Source: Chalara sp. BL73 (taxonomy: Eukaryota; Ascomycota; Leotiomycetes; Helotiales). From it: a stretch of DNA of 64,000 nucleotides. The stretch covers positions 248,001 to 312,000 of the forward strand of contig CAKJVC010000142.1 in assembly GCA_918026815.1 (NCBI GenBank), in the 5' to 3' direction. The translations under genes and the position numbers were made by a program. The notes under the pieces are model-generated. The model was not told the origin of the DNA and searched no databases. It worked only from the letters and a program-made list of their open reading frames with translations. Below, piece after piece: positions 46,287 to 57,852 of this stretch (its first letter is position 1; each line of letters begins with the position of its first letter).

Positions 46287-48626
46287 TTAAAACATCCCCA
46301 GGAGGTCCTCATTTGTCTTCTTCTGGCCCTGTAATTGTGTTTGTGCAGGAGGAGGCTGGCTTGCTCCGCCCAGATCCAAACCCGCGAAGCCATTCATTAA
46401 ATCGATTTGTCCTGGAGCTGCTGCTGCGCTGGGTCCACCCATATCAAAAAGTCCCATCATATCATCCATATTGCTTCCACCTGGCTGAGCTGCCTCTGGA
46501 CTTGCAACTCTTTGAGGAGTGCCTGCTAGTCCTTCTAAGCCTGATGCTCCTGCGCTGGGAGGTGCCTCGGCGGATGCTGGAGCAGCGCCATCGAAGTCGA
46601 TATCAAGCAGATTGTCGTTGTTCACAGAAGCTCCTGGGTTGATGATAGATGCAGCTGCAATTGGGTTGTCTGCAGCCTCGTCGATCTGCTCTTGGATGGC
46701 GGCGTGCTGGATAGAATCAGCGCCGAAGCGACCTTGTCCCACGAATGTCTCTGGTGGTTTGTGGTAGACGGATGCTAGAGTAGATAATTCGGTAAGAAGT
46801 TGCTCTAGAAGAGCTGGCGGAAGCGAGGACATGGTAGTAGTGATAGAGGGTTTTTCGGAGAGGATGACATTCTACTTGGTTAGTAATTGGAAAACCTTTG
46901 TAGTATTGGTACTTACCTTGGCAACTTGGAGGTCACCTGACAGTAAACGCCAGTAGACGTATGCTCTGTCTCTAATATCTGGGTTATCGTTTTCTGCAGT
47001 TGCGACTTGCAGGACCTTTTGAACGAGGCCTTGGTTTCTGTCAGGCTTCTTGAGGAATAGCTTTACTACTGCGGTGAGGATCTGTAGCTGCGTTTGCGTG
47101 AATTCTTCCATAAACCCCTCCACAAAGCTTTCTAGAATTTCATCTGCGTTGCTAATCTTCTCTGCGTACTCCCCGACGATCCAAATTAAGGCTCCTCTCG
47201 CTTCGGGTTCATCCAGTTCATCAATATATTTGCATAGAGTTGGAATGATTCCCTCGTATCCTGGATATTTTCTAAAGATATCCTTGATAACCACGATCGC
47301 TTCCTGAACAACATAGTTGACCTTTGTCGCAATGAGGTCGAGTAGAGTATTAACACACTTTTCACTGGAAGATTCAATCTTGATCGCAGCTTGCCCAATA
47401 GCTTTGACAGCCCTCCGAACAAAGTCCATATCAACCTCCAAGGCGTACTCCTTTAGCTCGGCTAGTAACTGATCAACATTCTTTTCGTTGGCTATCCGTA
47501 CCATAATTTCAAGCTTCTGCAGTTTGACATAAGGAGGATCATTATATTTGCAAAAGAAGACTCGGAGTTCTTTGCTGAGAATATCGGGTTTAGCTTGCAA
47601 TAGCAAATCGATATTCCTCAGAGCGACATATTGTACTTCTGGGGCAGATGCAACAAGAGTGACTAATAACATTAGACTGATATTTTAGAATATGGCTTAT
47701 ACATACCTAGAGGAGGTGCCATTTTCTTCAGGTACGTCTTATTCAGCTCGGGATTGACATTCCTCATATGAAGGAAGACAACCTTTACGGCCGCCAACAC
47801 CACGCTGGGGTTAACATGCTGAAATTGTGGTGAAACTCGCTCACAAATATGCTCCGACTCCTTCTCATCCGCAGCAACATAATCGGCCAACGTTGTCAAG
47901 ATCGTGACTCGTCCCCATTCTGTACACTCATTCAAAGCCATAAGCATCTTCTTTAGTGTTGTTGATGTCACACGTAGGGCCTTTGTCTCTGGCGCAGTCT
48001 CGTTAATTTCAACCAGTGCGGTAACGGAGTTGGCGACCACCATAGGGTTGGGGTCTCCCATAAGCTCCTGTAGCGTTTCTAGGAATCCATTCTCCAAACA
48101 CATGGTGGGATTGAGATCAAATAGCTTTGCGACACATATTGCAGCAGTCTTTCGAACATAAGGAGATTCGTCTCGCAATGTTTTCCGTAACGGTTCTTCC
48201 ATGTAATCTACCATCTTATCCACCCTAATGCAGCCCATTGTCCGGATCGCGAGCGCTCGCACTAAAGGGTTCGGGTCTTCAGAGTCTTGGACGAAGGTAT
48301 TGACCGCTAAAATGCACAAGTCTGGGTGTGATTTGGCATAATTCCTGAAGCGCAAGATTAGAACGGCACAACTAGATTACAGCATAGAATACTTACATTA
48401 AGTATAGATAAACTAGCTTCTTCTGATCCAGATCACCTGTGGCAATGTTCTTTAGGACATCTGGAAACAGTGCAGACACATCCTTGCCCAAGGTCATGGA
48501 CATGATGGTCTTCTGAATTGCCTCCTTCCGTTCGTATGCATACTGCGACACCAAACCGGCCCTCAATTCGAATGTCTCTCCCTTCCTGGGAGCCGCAAAG
48601 GCCCCTCTGATTCTGTTTACCGCCAT
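46287..48626 (-). CDS. APL2: AP-1 clathrin adaptor complex, beta subunit
   Basis: The beta subunit of AP-1 links clathrin to cargo at the trans-Golgi network and endosomes. Four exons (48626-48397, 48344-47707, 47662-46917, 46871-46287) give 732 residues. The adaptin HEAT trunk is nearly complete and strongly conserved: [87 protein letters not shown] and [18 protein letters not shown]. The hinge contains LLDIDFDG, a clathrin-box-like L-L-D-I-D, and ends NEDLLGMF. The C-terminal ear of animal beta adaptins is missing, as is usual for fungal AP-1 beta. Assignment to AP-1 rather than AP-2 follows the N-terminus ([10 protein letters not shown]) and overall similarity. Confidence 0.94.
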
Positions 48627-49062
48627 CACTCACACAGATGGCGATTTGAGGTTGTGCCCCTCATACACCGTCGTAGTTTCTGGTCGTGCAGTCAAAGCGG
48701 CAGCTTTGTTGAAAGTGTTTGAAGTTACTGAATACTCTGCGTGCGGTTTCTGCACAGGCGCTTTCGATCTGTGTGGCCAGATTGTTTAGATACAAGAGAG
48801 CCTCCTATCTGGTTGACTCTGGTATATGTTGTACATTTTGAGGTCAGCCTGGGCAAGTGATGTGGGGCTAGGACAAGCTCTAGCGAACAGGGGGGACAAG
48901 GGGCATCTTCGACTTCATGTGGAGTGGACACTTGGATAGCCATGCTGCGAAATTCATGCGACTTGAAACAATTCATATGAACAAGAACTACTTATAGAAT
49001 GGTAAGCTTCTCTGCTTCTGCTTCCTCCTCTTCTACTGTAGGTCCTTGGTAGATATCCAGCA
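48627..49062. other. Divergent upstream region, AP-1 beta / small orphan
   Basis: This is 436 bases between start codons. A short minus-strand open frame (48725-48976) lacks motifs. I see no other element. Confidence 0.45.
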
Positions 49063-49447
49063 ATGAGTCTAATCAAATCAACACAGGCGAATCTCCCAAA
49101 CCTTCGTCGCCTCTTTGTTGAAGCCCGTACAGATGCAGAAGAGAGCGCATATTCGAGAAATGCAGTAAGTATCCCACTCAGACTGAACTTTACTTTTAGC
49201 TAAGAGATGGAGTTTTATAATATCGTGATATTCATGTCATCTGTGGCTGTTTTCAGCCTAGTTGCGCAGCGAATGAGCAAGATTCCTTCATGACCAGCGA
49301 AGAAATCTTCTATTTCTGGAAAAGAACGTCTTATGCCAGGAGATACGCATTGAAATCTACCGGTGAGTATTCAGTAGTATCGATCAGGATTAACGCACTG
49401 ACGGGACGTTCCGCAAATTAGGCCTGCTTATCACATGCTGCTGCTAA
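49063..49447 (+). CDS. Small orphan protein, 77 residues, Cys-Cys-Cys end
   Basis: Three exons (49063-49164, 49257-49362, 49422-49447), all with good donors (GTAAGT, GTGAGT) and consistent phases, give 77 residues. It starts MSLIKSTQANLPNLRRLFVE, continues with a central SFMTSEEIFYFWKRTSYARR, and stops directly after ITCCC. The first 20 residues form an amphipathic, Arg-containing helix that could be a mitochondrial targeting sequence. The terminal Cys triplet could be lipidated or bind metal. I do not recognise a family. The coding case rests on the three in-frame splices and a clean ATG, so moderate confidence is appropriate. Confidence 0.55.
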
Positions 49448-49955
49448 TGCCTCGAAGGATACATAATCCCGACTTCGATTATTGGTAGTGGTAGTAGAAA
49501 AGCTCTACGGCCCCAGATTTGAGGAGGGAGATTGACAAAGACCTTGAGTTGATCGGGCGGTGATGACTTCGTCATCGCCTTGTATTCTATCTCTATGTGG
49601 GAGAATAAGAGCACTCTCGATACCCAATAATCACATATCTATGGGATCCTGCTTCTGACCATATGTCTATACAATCGATCGGACATGAATGTACATTTGT
49701 ATTTGGTTCAGGCATAGACATATATTCCAATAGGCACGCAGCTACCCTAGTCTACTAGCTCAAGGAATCATCTACCCCTTATCTTCTCCCCTCATCTGAA
49801 ATCTAGCCCATCGCATACGCCTGCATTCGGAATTCCACCTCATGCCTCATGAAGATTCTTGTCTCATGTGACTCCGGAACTCCTTCGCCAATCCTCCCAG
49901 TGTTGACCTAGCCCAGCCGCAGCGGCGAAATCCTATTGTCTTGTCCATGCGCCTC
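49448..49955. other. Intergenic, convergent 3' ends
   Basis: This lies between the small orphan gene and the BolA gene. I see no coding, tRNA or repeat signal. Confidence 0.5.
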
Positions 49956-50345
49956 TCAATCCTTAAACCCAATAACCACCTCTCCATTCGTAGCTTTCCC
50001 AGGCGCGACCACCTTCTTTCCCTCCTCAATCTGCTTCTCCCACTGCTCCGGCGTATAGCACTTGGGCGTCCACGCATGAATCGCCGCAATCTCCGCTTTC
50101 AACGCGCCGTTTACCAGTCTATGTCTCGCCAACGTGGTTTTCTTCTCGAATTGCGGCGATACAATTATCGCAGAGAAGGCTTGGCCGCAGCCTCCTGTCC
50201 GACTTTGTCAGGAAAGACATGAGGAGGGGTAGTGGGGTTTAAGCAATATACCTGACATGTCTTCGATCTCGACGTGCGTGGCCTGAAGAAGCTCTGTGAG
50301 CTTGGATTTGAGCCCTGCCTCTGTGACACCGGAGTCTTCAGCCAT
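49956..50345 (-). CDS. BOL2: BolA family protein (Fra2/Bol2-like)
   Basis: Fra2/BolA2 forms [2Fe-2S] complexes with monothiol glutaredoxins and reports iron-sulphur status in the cytosol. Two exons (50345-50252, 50194-49956) give 110 residues. The BolA core is clear: [20 protein letters not shown], where GCG carries the conserved Cys, then [21 protein letters not shown] with the conserved His, and [11 protein letters not shown]. There is no N-terminal presequence, which favours the cytosolic Bol2 type over mitochondrial Bol1/Bol3. The frame over the intron is fixed by the Ser-Gly-Gly-Cys-Gly motif. The gene is divergent from NIF3. Confidence 0.93.
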
Positions 50346-50699
50346 TGTGAAGTGTGGGCTGCTGTGGGATCTGAATTGTGGTGGATTGGAAATCGATTTC
50401 TGGGTGAACGAAGCGGAGGAACTCGGGGAAGCGGCCGCATCAAACCACTGCTCAAGGGGTTTGTTTGTTTTGGGAACCAATTAAATAAGCTCTGCTTTTC
50501 AAGAGAGTTTACTAATAATTTCATCTGCTTAAAAAAACTATTTCGATTCATACAGATAGTGTCATCAGTAGTCTATTTTATAGTATAGTTCTCAGAAAGG
50601 TGTTATTTCAAGCTAGTTTATGTGGTTGATACGAGAACAGTAATATCACCTGAGCACGATCTCAAAATCATCACCATTTCTTGTGGCACCAAGAATGTT
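50346..50699. other. Divergent upstream region, BolA / NIF3
   Basis: This is 354 bases between start codons. Minus-strand frames reach upstream of the BolA start but are shadows without an independent motif. Confidence 0.45.
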
Positions 50700-52095
50700 A
50701 TGACTCTGCAGCGAATCTTGAGAAGATCAATAAATACAATGGCTTCGGAAGCCAAAGTATCACCCTTCACATCGGTATGTTGCTCCTAGTGGAAGCTGAT
50801 GAGTTGAACTCGTGTGTCTCCAAGTTTCAATACTAATATATTTTGCTAGTCCGTGATTGCTTCAGTCAGAAAGTTGTATCCAGAAAGCCTAGCCGATAAG
50901 AGCTTTGATAACACGGGACGTAAGTTACTCCTTTGTAAATGTGCAGAAGATTGTGACGGGCCAAGCCACTTGGAGATGCTCTTGCATTTGAGCCTCACAT
51001 ACCTCATTTTTATTTGTGTTCTGGATCAACTAACAGAATTTATAGTCCTGCTTGAGGTTCCACACCGTTCAGGACAGAAGAACTCTGTGCTCTTAACCAT
51101 TGACCTCACTAAGGCTGTAGCGGACGAAGCAATTGCGAGGAAAGATTCTGTTATCATCACATACCGTAAGTTAAAAACTCATTTGACTCTCTTGTATTTC
51201 AAACACACTGCTTAGGAGGGCTCTCGACGCCATATGAATTCTCGAATGTGATTTTATATTAAGCCTTCTGCTATACTAACAACTGTGCAAGACCCCATCA
51301 TCTTCCGTGGCCTGAAGTCGTTGAAATTAGGCAATAGCCAGCAAAATTCTCTACTTAGACTTGCCCAAGAAGGTATCAGTGTATACACTCCACATACAGC
51401 TGTAGATGCTGCTCCTGGAGGACTTAACGACTTTCTTGCAGACATTGTTACCGGTGAAAGGTGGAGAAATACGGAACAGTAAGTTCGAGCCACTGCTGTA
51501 ATCTGGATTTTATTCTGACTTGTTTAGCGCCGCCAACTATTTCTCTCCTAGTACCCGGGATGTGATTACTCAGATCAAAGATGCCCCAGCTGGACTTGAA
51601 AAAGCCGGGTATGGCCGTATCGTCCGCTTTTATAATCCAGTAAAACTTCATGTCCTGAAGGAACGCATCCATTTAGGTTTAAACGAGCTGCCTGGCCTCT
51701 CCGTTGCTGTTCCGCAATCCATCCCAAATGGCGAAAGAGGTAATATTGAAATTTCATCCATAGGGATTTGTGCTGGTTCTGGTGGCTCTATGCTTGGAGG
51801 GCTTGACGTCGACTTGTTATTTACCGGAGAGTTGAGCCATCATGAGGCATTGGCTGCTATTGAGCAAGGAAAATGCTGTATTACAGCTTTTCATAGCAAT
51901 ACCGAGCGAGCATTCTTGCAAACTAGGATGCGTCCTGCTCTACTATCCGAACTGGAGAAGATGGTCGAGGAGCAGGAGATTGAGGATATGACGGATCGTG
52001 ATCAAGTAGGCTTGGATGGCGATTTTGAGGTTTCGGTTAGTACCGTCGACGGAGATCCGTTCGAAATCATCACTAGAGGTCAGACCAGCTGGTAA
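50700..52095 (+). CDS. NIF3: NIF3/DUF34 family metal-binding protein, two in-frame starts
   Basis: NIF3 proteins are conserved di-metal proteins of uncertain activity (GTP cyclohydrolase I type 2-like). Five exons (50700-50774, 50850-50919, 51046-51165, 51292-51478, 51528-52095) give 339 residues from the first ATG or 326 from the second (50739). The extra N-terminus, MTLQRILRRSINT, is Arg-rich and amphipathic like a mitochondrial presequence. The core shows SFDNTGLLLE, YHPIIFRGLKSL with a metal-ligand His, HTAVDAAPGGLNDFLA, SIGICAGSGGSML, DLLFTGELSHHE and the C-terminal TAFHSNTERAFL. Several of these cross exon junctions. The stop lies only 58 bases from that of the convergent VPS51 gene. 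Confidence 0.92.
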
Positions 52096-52153
52096 TCCAA
52101 GAATCTTAATGATCTTCTCTCGGGAACAGGGTACTAAGGCCATTCTGACTCGG

Positions 52154-53044
52154 TCATGACTTTGTTGCTTCCTTCTTTTCCTTGACATGGACCCAGCTCT
52201 TCTCATTAGGCGGCTCTCCCCTAAGTGCAGATTCTCCATCGTCAATACAAACCTGGACATCCTCACCACCAACACCTCTCTCCTTCCACCTCTTTAGCAG
52301 CGCCAACGTACTCGCCCACAAAATCCTCGCATCATCCTCCCTTCCACTCTCCACCATCCCTCTCAACTTCTCTGGCGTGTCTAGGACCTTCTCCACAACC
52401 TCCCTTGCCCTCTTCTTCCTCTGCATTTCTTCCCTGCCTTCCCTACTCATCTCCCGTTCCCTCCGCTCCCCTGGCGTCATGCTCTCCCTCAATTCTTCCT
52501 TAATCCTTTCTGCCCTCTCATAAATGCTCGCAATTGCCGGATCTAATGTGCTTGCCATCGGATTCAACGGGTCCATATTCGTCCTCATCTTTCGAATCGT
52601 CTCCGTTGCCGTAATCAACTTACTATAATTATCATACACCAACGCCTTCTTCTCCGCATCCAACGCCCTAATATCTGTCAGGACCCCATTGTACGTTTTT
52701 AACAGCTCTCCTAGTGTCTGTGACTCCAGCACATTATTGATATAAGACTGGGCATCGAAGGTCCTGGAGTCCATCTCCGACTCTTGGACTTCGGAAAAGT
52801 CGTGGATGGAGGACGCCTCCGAGGCATCGTCGGCGGGGTCGGGAATAGGGGCTTTTTTGAGGTTGTAGTATTCGCGTAGGGCGGCACGATTGCGTTTTGC
52901 AGGTTGAGGAGGGGCGCGTGACGGTGAGGCATCTGTGGAACGGGGGTTGTCGAAGGAAGTGCGTGAGGAGCCTGTTGGGGTGGAGATTGTGGGAATCTTG
53001 GGGCCATTGACTGAGGTGTCGCGGGGTCTGGCTATGGTAGACAT
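52154..53044 (-). CDS. VPS51: GARP complex subunit VPS51
   Basis: Vps51 belongs to the GARP tether that brings endosomal vesicles to the trans-Golgi network. This single exon encodes 296 residues. The first 50 are Ser/Pro/Thr-rich, followed by RNRAALREYYNLK. The conserved Vps51 helix region runs from about residue 100: FDAQSYINNVLESQTLGELL, then ALDAEKKALVYDNYSKLI and ATETIRKMRTNMDPLNPMAS. A highly charged helix (GERREREMSREGREEMQRKK) follows. Length and order match fungal Vps51. The start at 53044 begins 245 bases from the divergent RMI1 start. With COG3, AP-1 beta and SEC24 also in the window, vesicle-traffic genes are frequent here, probably by chance. Confidence 0.9.
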   Translation of the reverse strand: MSTIARPRDTSVNGPKIPTISTPTGSSRTSFDNPRSTDASPSRAPPQPAKRNRAALREYYNLKKAPIPDPADDASEASSIHDFSEVQESEMDSRTFDAQSYINNVLESQTLGELLKTYNGVLTDIRALDAEKKALVYDNYSKLITATETIRKMRTNMDPLNPMASTLDPAIASIYERAERIKEELRESMTPGERREREMSREGREEMQRKKRAREVVEKVLDTPEKLRGMVESGREDDARILWASTLALLKRWKERGVGGEDVQVCIDDGESALRGEPPNEKSWVHVKEKKEATKS

Positions 53045-53289
53045 GTTTGGGCAAGATGAGGGATGTAGTGGTGGTTTGGATATAAAGATGAGCTCTGGTT
53101 AATTCTGATGTGGTTAAGGAGAGCTTCGTGAGGCTGAAATGCAAGGCTGCGCTTTCTTTCGTAGATTGTGGACTCCGATTCATCAACTTAACCTGGACGT
53201 TGACAATTTCACAATGTGAATAACCTCGAGACGCTGTATCGACGAAGACATCATGAATACCTCTATGTGACGCTAATTCCAACAGAATA

Positions 53290-54015
53290 ATGACGACACC
53301 GACGCTCTCCCAGCTCTCCACCGCGCTCACTACCCTTGGTCTCCCAAAACCACACCCCTCCTTCCTAGCGCCTATCCTTCTTCCAGCGCCAGGCCGTGCT
53401 CTGCCACCTCTCCAGGCTCTAGCAGCAACGGCCAAACATCGCCTTCTCTCCTCTGATCTCACAACCCCCGGAATCTTCGACTCTTCCGTCGGCTCTCTCC
53501 CGCCGCAAATTACGGATGTCAAGATCGCATCATCCCAACTACCAGCCGATGTCTTCGTGCAAGTAGTTGGCATAGAAGACCTAAGTCGCTCGAAATGGGA
53601 CCAGATAGAAGCTTTAGAAATGGAGCGGAAGGGAGAAATGACTAAAGGTCGCGAGATAATTCGCGTTGTACCCAGTGAGAATGACGAACCTTCCTCTGCT
53701 TCTACTCCGGTTCCTCATACTTCCACCTCCGTACAAAAGAGTAGTGGGCCTTTCAAGTTGGAATTTCAGGATGTCAAGGGAGCGAAGGTATATGGGTTCG
53801 AGCTGAAGAGGGTGGAGAAAATTGGGTATCCGCCGAATATGAACATTGGGTGTAAGGTTATGCTGAAAAGAGGCTGTAAAGTCTCGAGAGGGATGTTGAT
53901 GCTAGACTTTCGGAATTGTATTGTGTTGGGTGGGAAGATCGAGGGTTTGGATAAGGCGTGGAGGGAGGGGCGGGAGCAGGCACTGAGGGAGAAGGTTAGA
54001 GATGGTCGGACTTGA
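53290..54015 (+). CDS. RMI1: RecQ-mediated genome instability protein 1 (RMI1)
   Basis: Rmi1 binds topoisomerase III and the RecQ helicase (Sgs1/BLM) to dissolve double Holliday junctions. This single exon encodes 241 residues, about the size of yeast Rmi1. The N-terminal helical part (residues 1-60) is Leu/Pro-rich, and the OB-fold region begins near LPADVFVQVVGIEDLSRSKW. It continues with FKLEFQDVKGAKVYGFELKR and the strongly typical IGCKVMLKRGCKVSRGMLML, closing with FRNCIVLGGKIEGLDKAW. A Ser/Thr-rich loop (about residues 135-155) interrupts the domain. The gene is divergent from VPS51. Confidence 0.9.
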   Translation: MTTPTLSQLSTALTTLGLPKPHPSFLAPILLPAPGRALPPLQALAATAKHRLLSSDLTTPGIFDSSVGSLPPQITDVKIASSQLPADVFVQVVGIEDLSRSKWDQIEALEMERKGEMTKGREIIRVVPSENDEPSSASTPVPHTSTSVQKSSGPFKLEFQDVKGAKVYGFELKRVEKIGYPPNMNIGCKVMLKRGCKVSRGMLMLDFRNCIVLGGKIEGLDKAWREGREQALREKVRDGRT

Positions 54016-54653
54016 AAACCATGAGGCGTTTAGTGAGTTGTGATTGAGATGAACAGGAAGTTGGGACGATGGTAAATTACGAGGCAGAACCAAGAACTTC
54101 CGGCTTAAGATCTGAGCCTACTAAACCAGATGGAAATTCTGGAGCTATGACAGATGAAGAGTACGAATAAAGTGGTATCGTTTGAAGCTGGATGAAAGAT
54201 ATACAGTACCATAATCGGTGCCATAGCAATTCATGTGGAGGGAGGAGTAATACTCAGAGGCGCTTAGAGGTCAGCTGAGAAAATGGAAGTCATATACACG
54301 CCAAACATGTTAATGGACGGAGGAACAAATCATTCAAGTCTATCGATTTTGAGAAGCAGCCATATTTCTCACAGACCGCTGTAAATGAACTCGCAACAAA
54401 CGCAATCGAGCGTATCTCATACCTCATAAATCCGTATCGCACATGCTCAAACTATAGTCGAGTGTACCTTATCCAATCCGTTAGGCGAGATTATGAAAGC
54501 TCCGTCTATCTGAACCTACTCCAATGACTCAGGCGCAAGATCCTCGTTGTATGACGAGGATGGATCCATGGATGCCAGGTGGTATATGACTTGATCCGCC
54601 AACCATCTAATCCATGCAAGTAATTGAGAAGACAAGATACCAGAAAATGCGCT
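54016..54653. other. Intergenic, convergent 3' ends
   Basis: This lies between RMI1 and the MAP kinase gene. I see no coding signal. Confidence 0.5.
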
Positions 54654-55882
<1,229 letters not shown>

Positions 55883-57852
55883 TGTGGCTATGAGTAGAAC
55901 TTTATTCTAAGATAGCTATCTTATAACTTGGGTGAGATTCGTGCCTCGAGGATTTGCAGATTCTCTGCTAACTGAATTGGCAGCTGTTTTCTATACTTTG
56001 AAAAGAGCGGTGTTTGCTGGATATCGAGGTTGCGGTAGATGAAAGCTAATCCTTTTGTTCCTCTTTGCTCGTTTCAAGCGCCACTTTGGTGCACAACACA
56101 GCAGGTAATCTCTAATGCTGTTGCTTCAATGTCTTTGCCTTGGCTATTATTCGGATAGAGATACTTCGTGATGAATGGTCAAATAGCGAAGGTAACCCCT
56201 TGGTGAAAGCTGAGTGTGGTGTTGTTCCTTGTTGAAAAGTGAAGTGCAACTCGGCAGTCCTGCGCTCGGCCCTGTTCCCAAGAGGAAGCGGATGTCACAG
56301 CTAAATAATCTGCGGAGAATCTCAGGCTGACAGCGGCTAAGACGGGCGCTTTGTTGCTCGAACTATGTAGTTCCCAGATGTGCTCTCCTGTTCTGCGGGC
56401 AAATAAGTACATCAGTATGTGCTCTCCATTGTGCGCTTCCATACTAACAAGCTCCAGTCTTGGTTCTTGGCCAGCCCGAAAAACTTCTGACAATGAATAT
56501 GATGTGGAGAAAGAATAAAATGATGTCTTGTCCAACACGATGCGTACTACATAAACAGCGATAGTTCAGATGCTTGGTCCAATTCTCTTTGGGAAAGTGA
56601 AGGATGTTGCTGTACCTATATTGTGCTGGGAAGCGGTGCACCCCAAGTTGATGTTGAAGATTGCCCCGCTATTGCAAGGATGCCGTCTCTGGTGCTTTGT
56701 GGCTGCTAGGAAGACGGAAACGGGCTGTTCTTGTGACTGGGCTGGAGTCTTCACGCAAGAAGGATGGTAGGAGCGTCAACTTGCAAATCAAATGGATCGG
56801 AATCGCTAAGCTCATGCAATGTTTTGCGGATCTTTTGTTGATGGATGGATGTTGTAGGAAGAAGGGGAGCGCAAGGGCAGCCCGCGATGTTTTGACCACT
56901 CCCCACTCCGCCTATACTTTTCGCCTTTGCTGCTTGGGGTTAAATTCAAATCGAATAGGCTGGGTCCGAGGGGTCGTCCCTTGAGATAGCGTATAATTAG
57001 TATCTGGTCGGAAGGTGTGGATGCCACTGGATAGTGATTGAAAAGGTGCAACCTATCGGATACTTTTACTGTTGCTGCTGGCCAGCTCTGTTGGTCGTGT
57101 TTGAATTTTAAGCGCCCTGATTCCATCACATTTCAACAAATTCATTCCTGCTGGACTACAATGGAACAGGGTCGTTTTTTATTTGTGATAGTGATACTTC
57201 TTACCCCTAGCCAACGAACGGCGCCTGTTTCACGGACTCGATGGCGTTTCAAAAGTCGCTTGGATATGTCAGATTCTTTTCCAAAGATCGATTTCGCACA
57301 AAGTCGTGGTGTTGCTAAGGAATTTTCTTGGCGGGCTGGACTTTGGTAGAATTTTTAGTATATATCTCTGCATCATATTACAACTAGTAAGCCTGATGTG
57401 CCTGATCTTGCATATCATCATAGGTCTAGAGAAATTCCTACTCATTGCACTGCATTATTGTCCAGGTGAACGTTCACGACACGAATAGAGCTACATAGAT
57501 CTAGCAACCGAGATCGTTGTGCCGGTACATCATGAACTGCCGCCGTTGTGCAGAAAGATCGGATGAAAATGAATGTTATTGTTTGGCTAGGGTTTGAGGA
57601 TCGCTCGCTTTCGTCTCAACCTCAACCCTTGTTCTGATATAGCCGGCGCTCTCACATATAGCCTCGCTCCCCCTGCCATTCGCTTGTGCCCAAGAGAACT
57701 TATGTTAGCTTTAGTAAGCTTCGACAGACTAATATCACACAGCCAAAATGAGCCCAAGAAACGGAAGACACAATGCTGGAAGGTAATATTCTCTACAGGC
57801 TGTAGCCAACTTGCATATTCTTTTATTTATGGCACTACAATACCGCTTACTC
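55883..57852. other. Intergenic 2 kb upstream of the MAP kinase
   Basis: This is the largest gap in the window. Open frames at 56179-56538, 56661-56984 and 56812-57129 overlap on both strands and have no motif. It probably holds the MAP kinase leader and promoter. I see no repeat or RNA gene. Confidence 0.4.

Noticed and set aside
50165..50551. Minus-strand open frame overlapping the BolA gene
   Set aside because: It is a shifted frame over the BolA exon and its leader; the BolA motifs are in the other frame.
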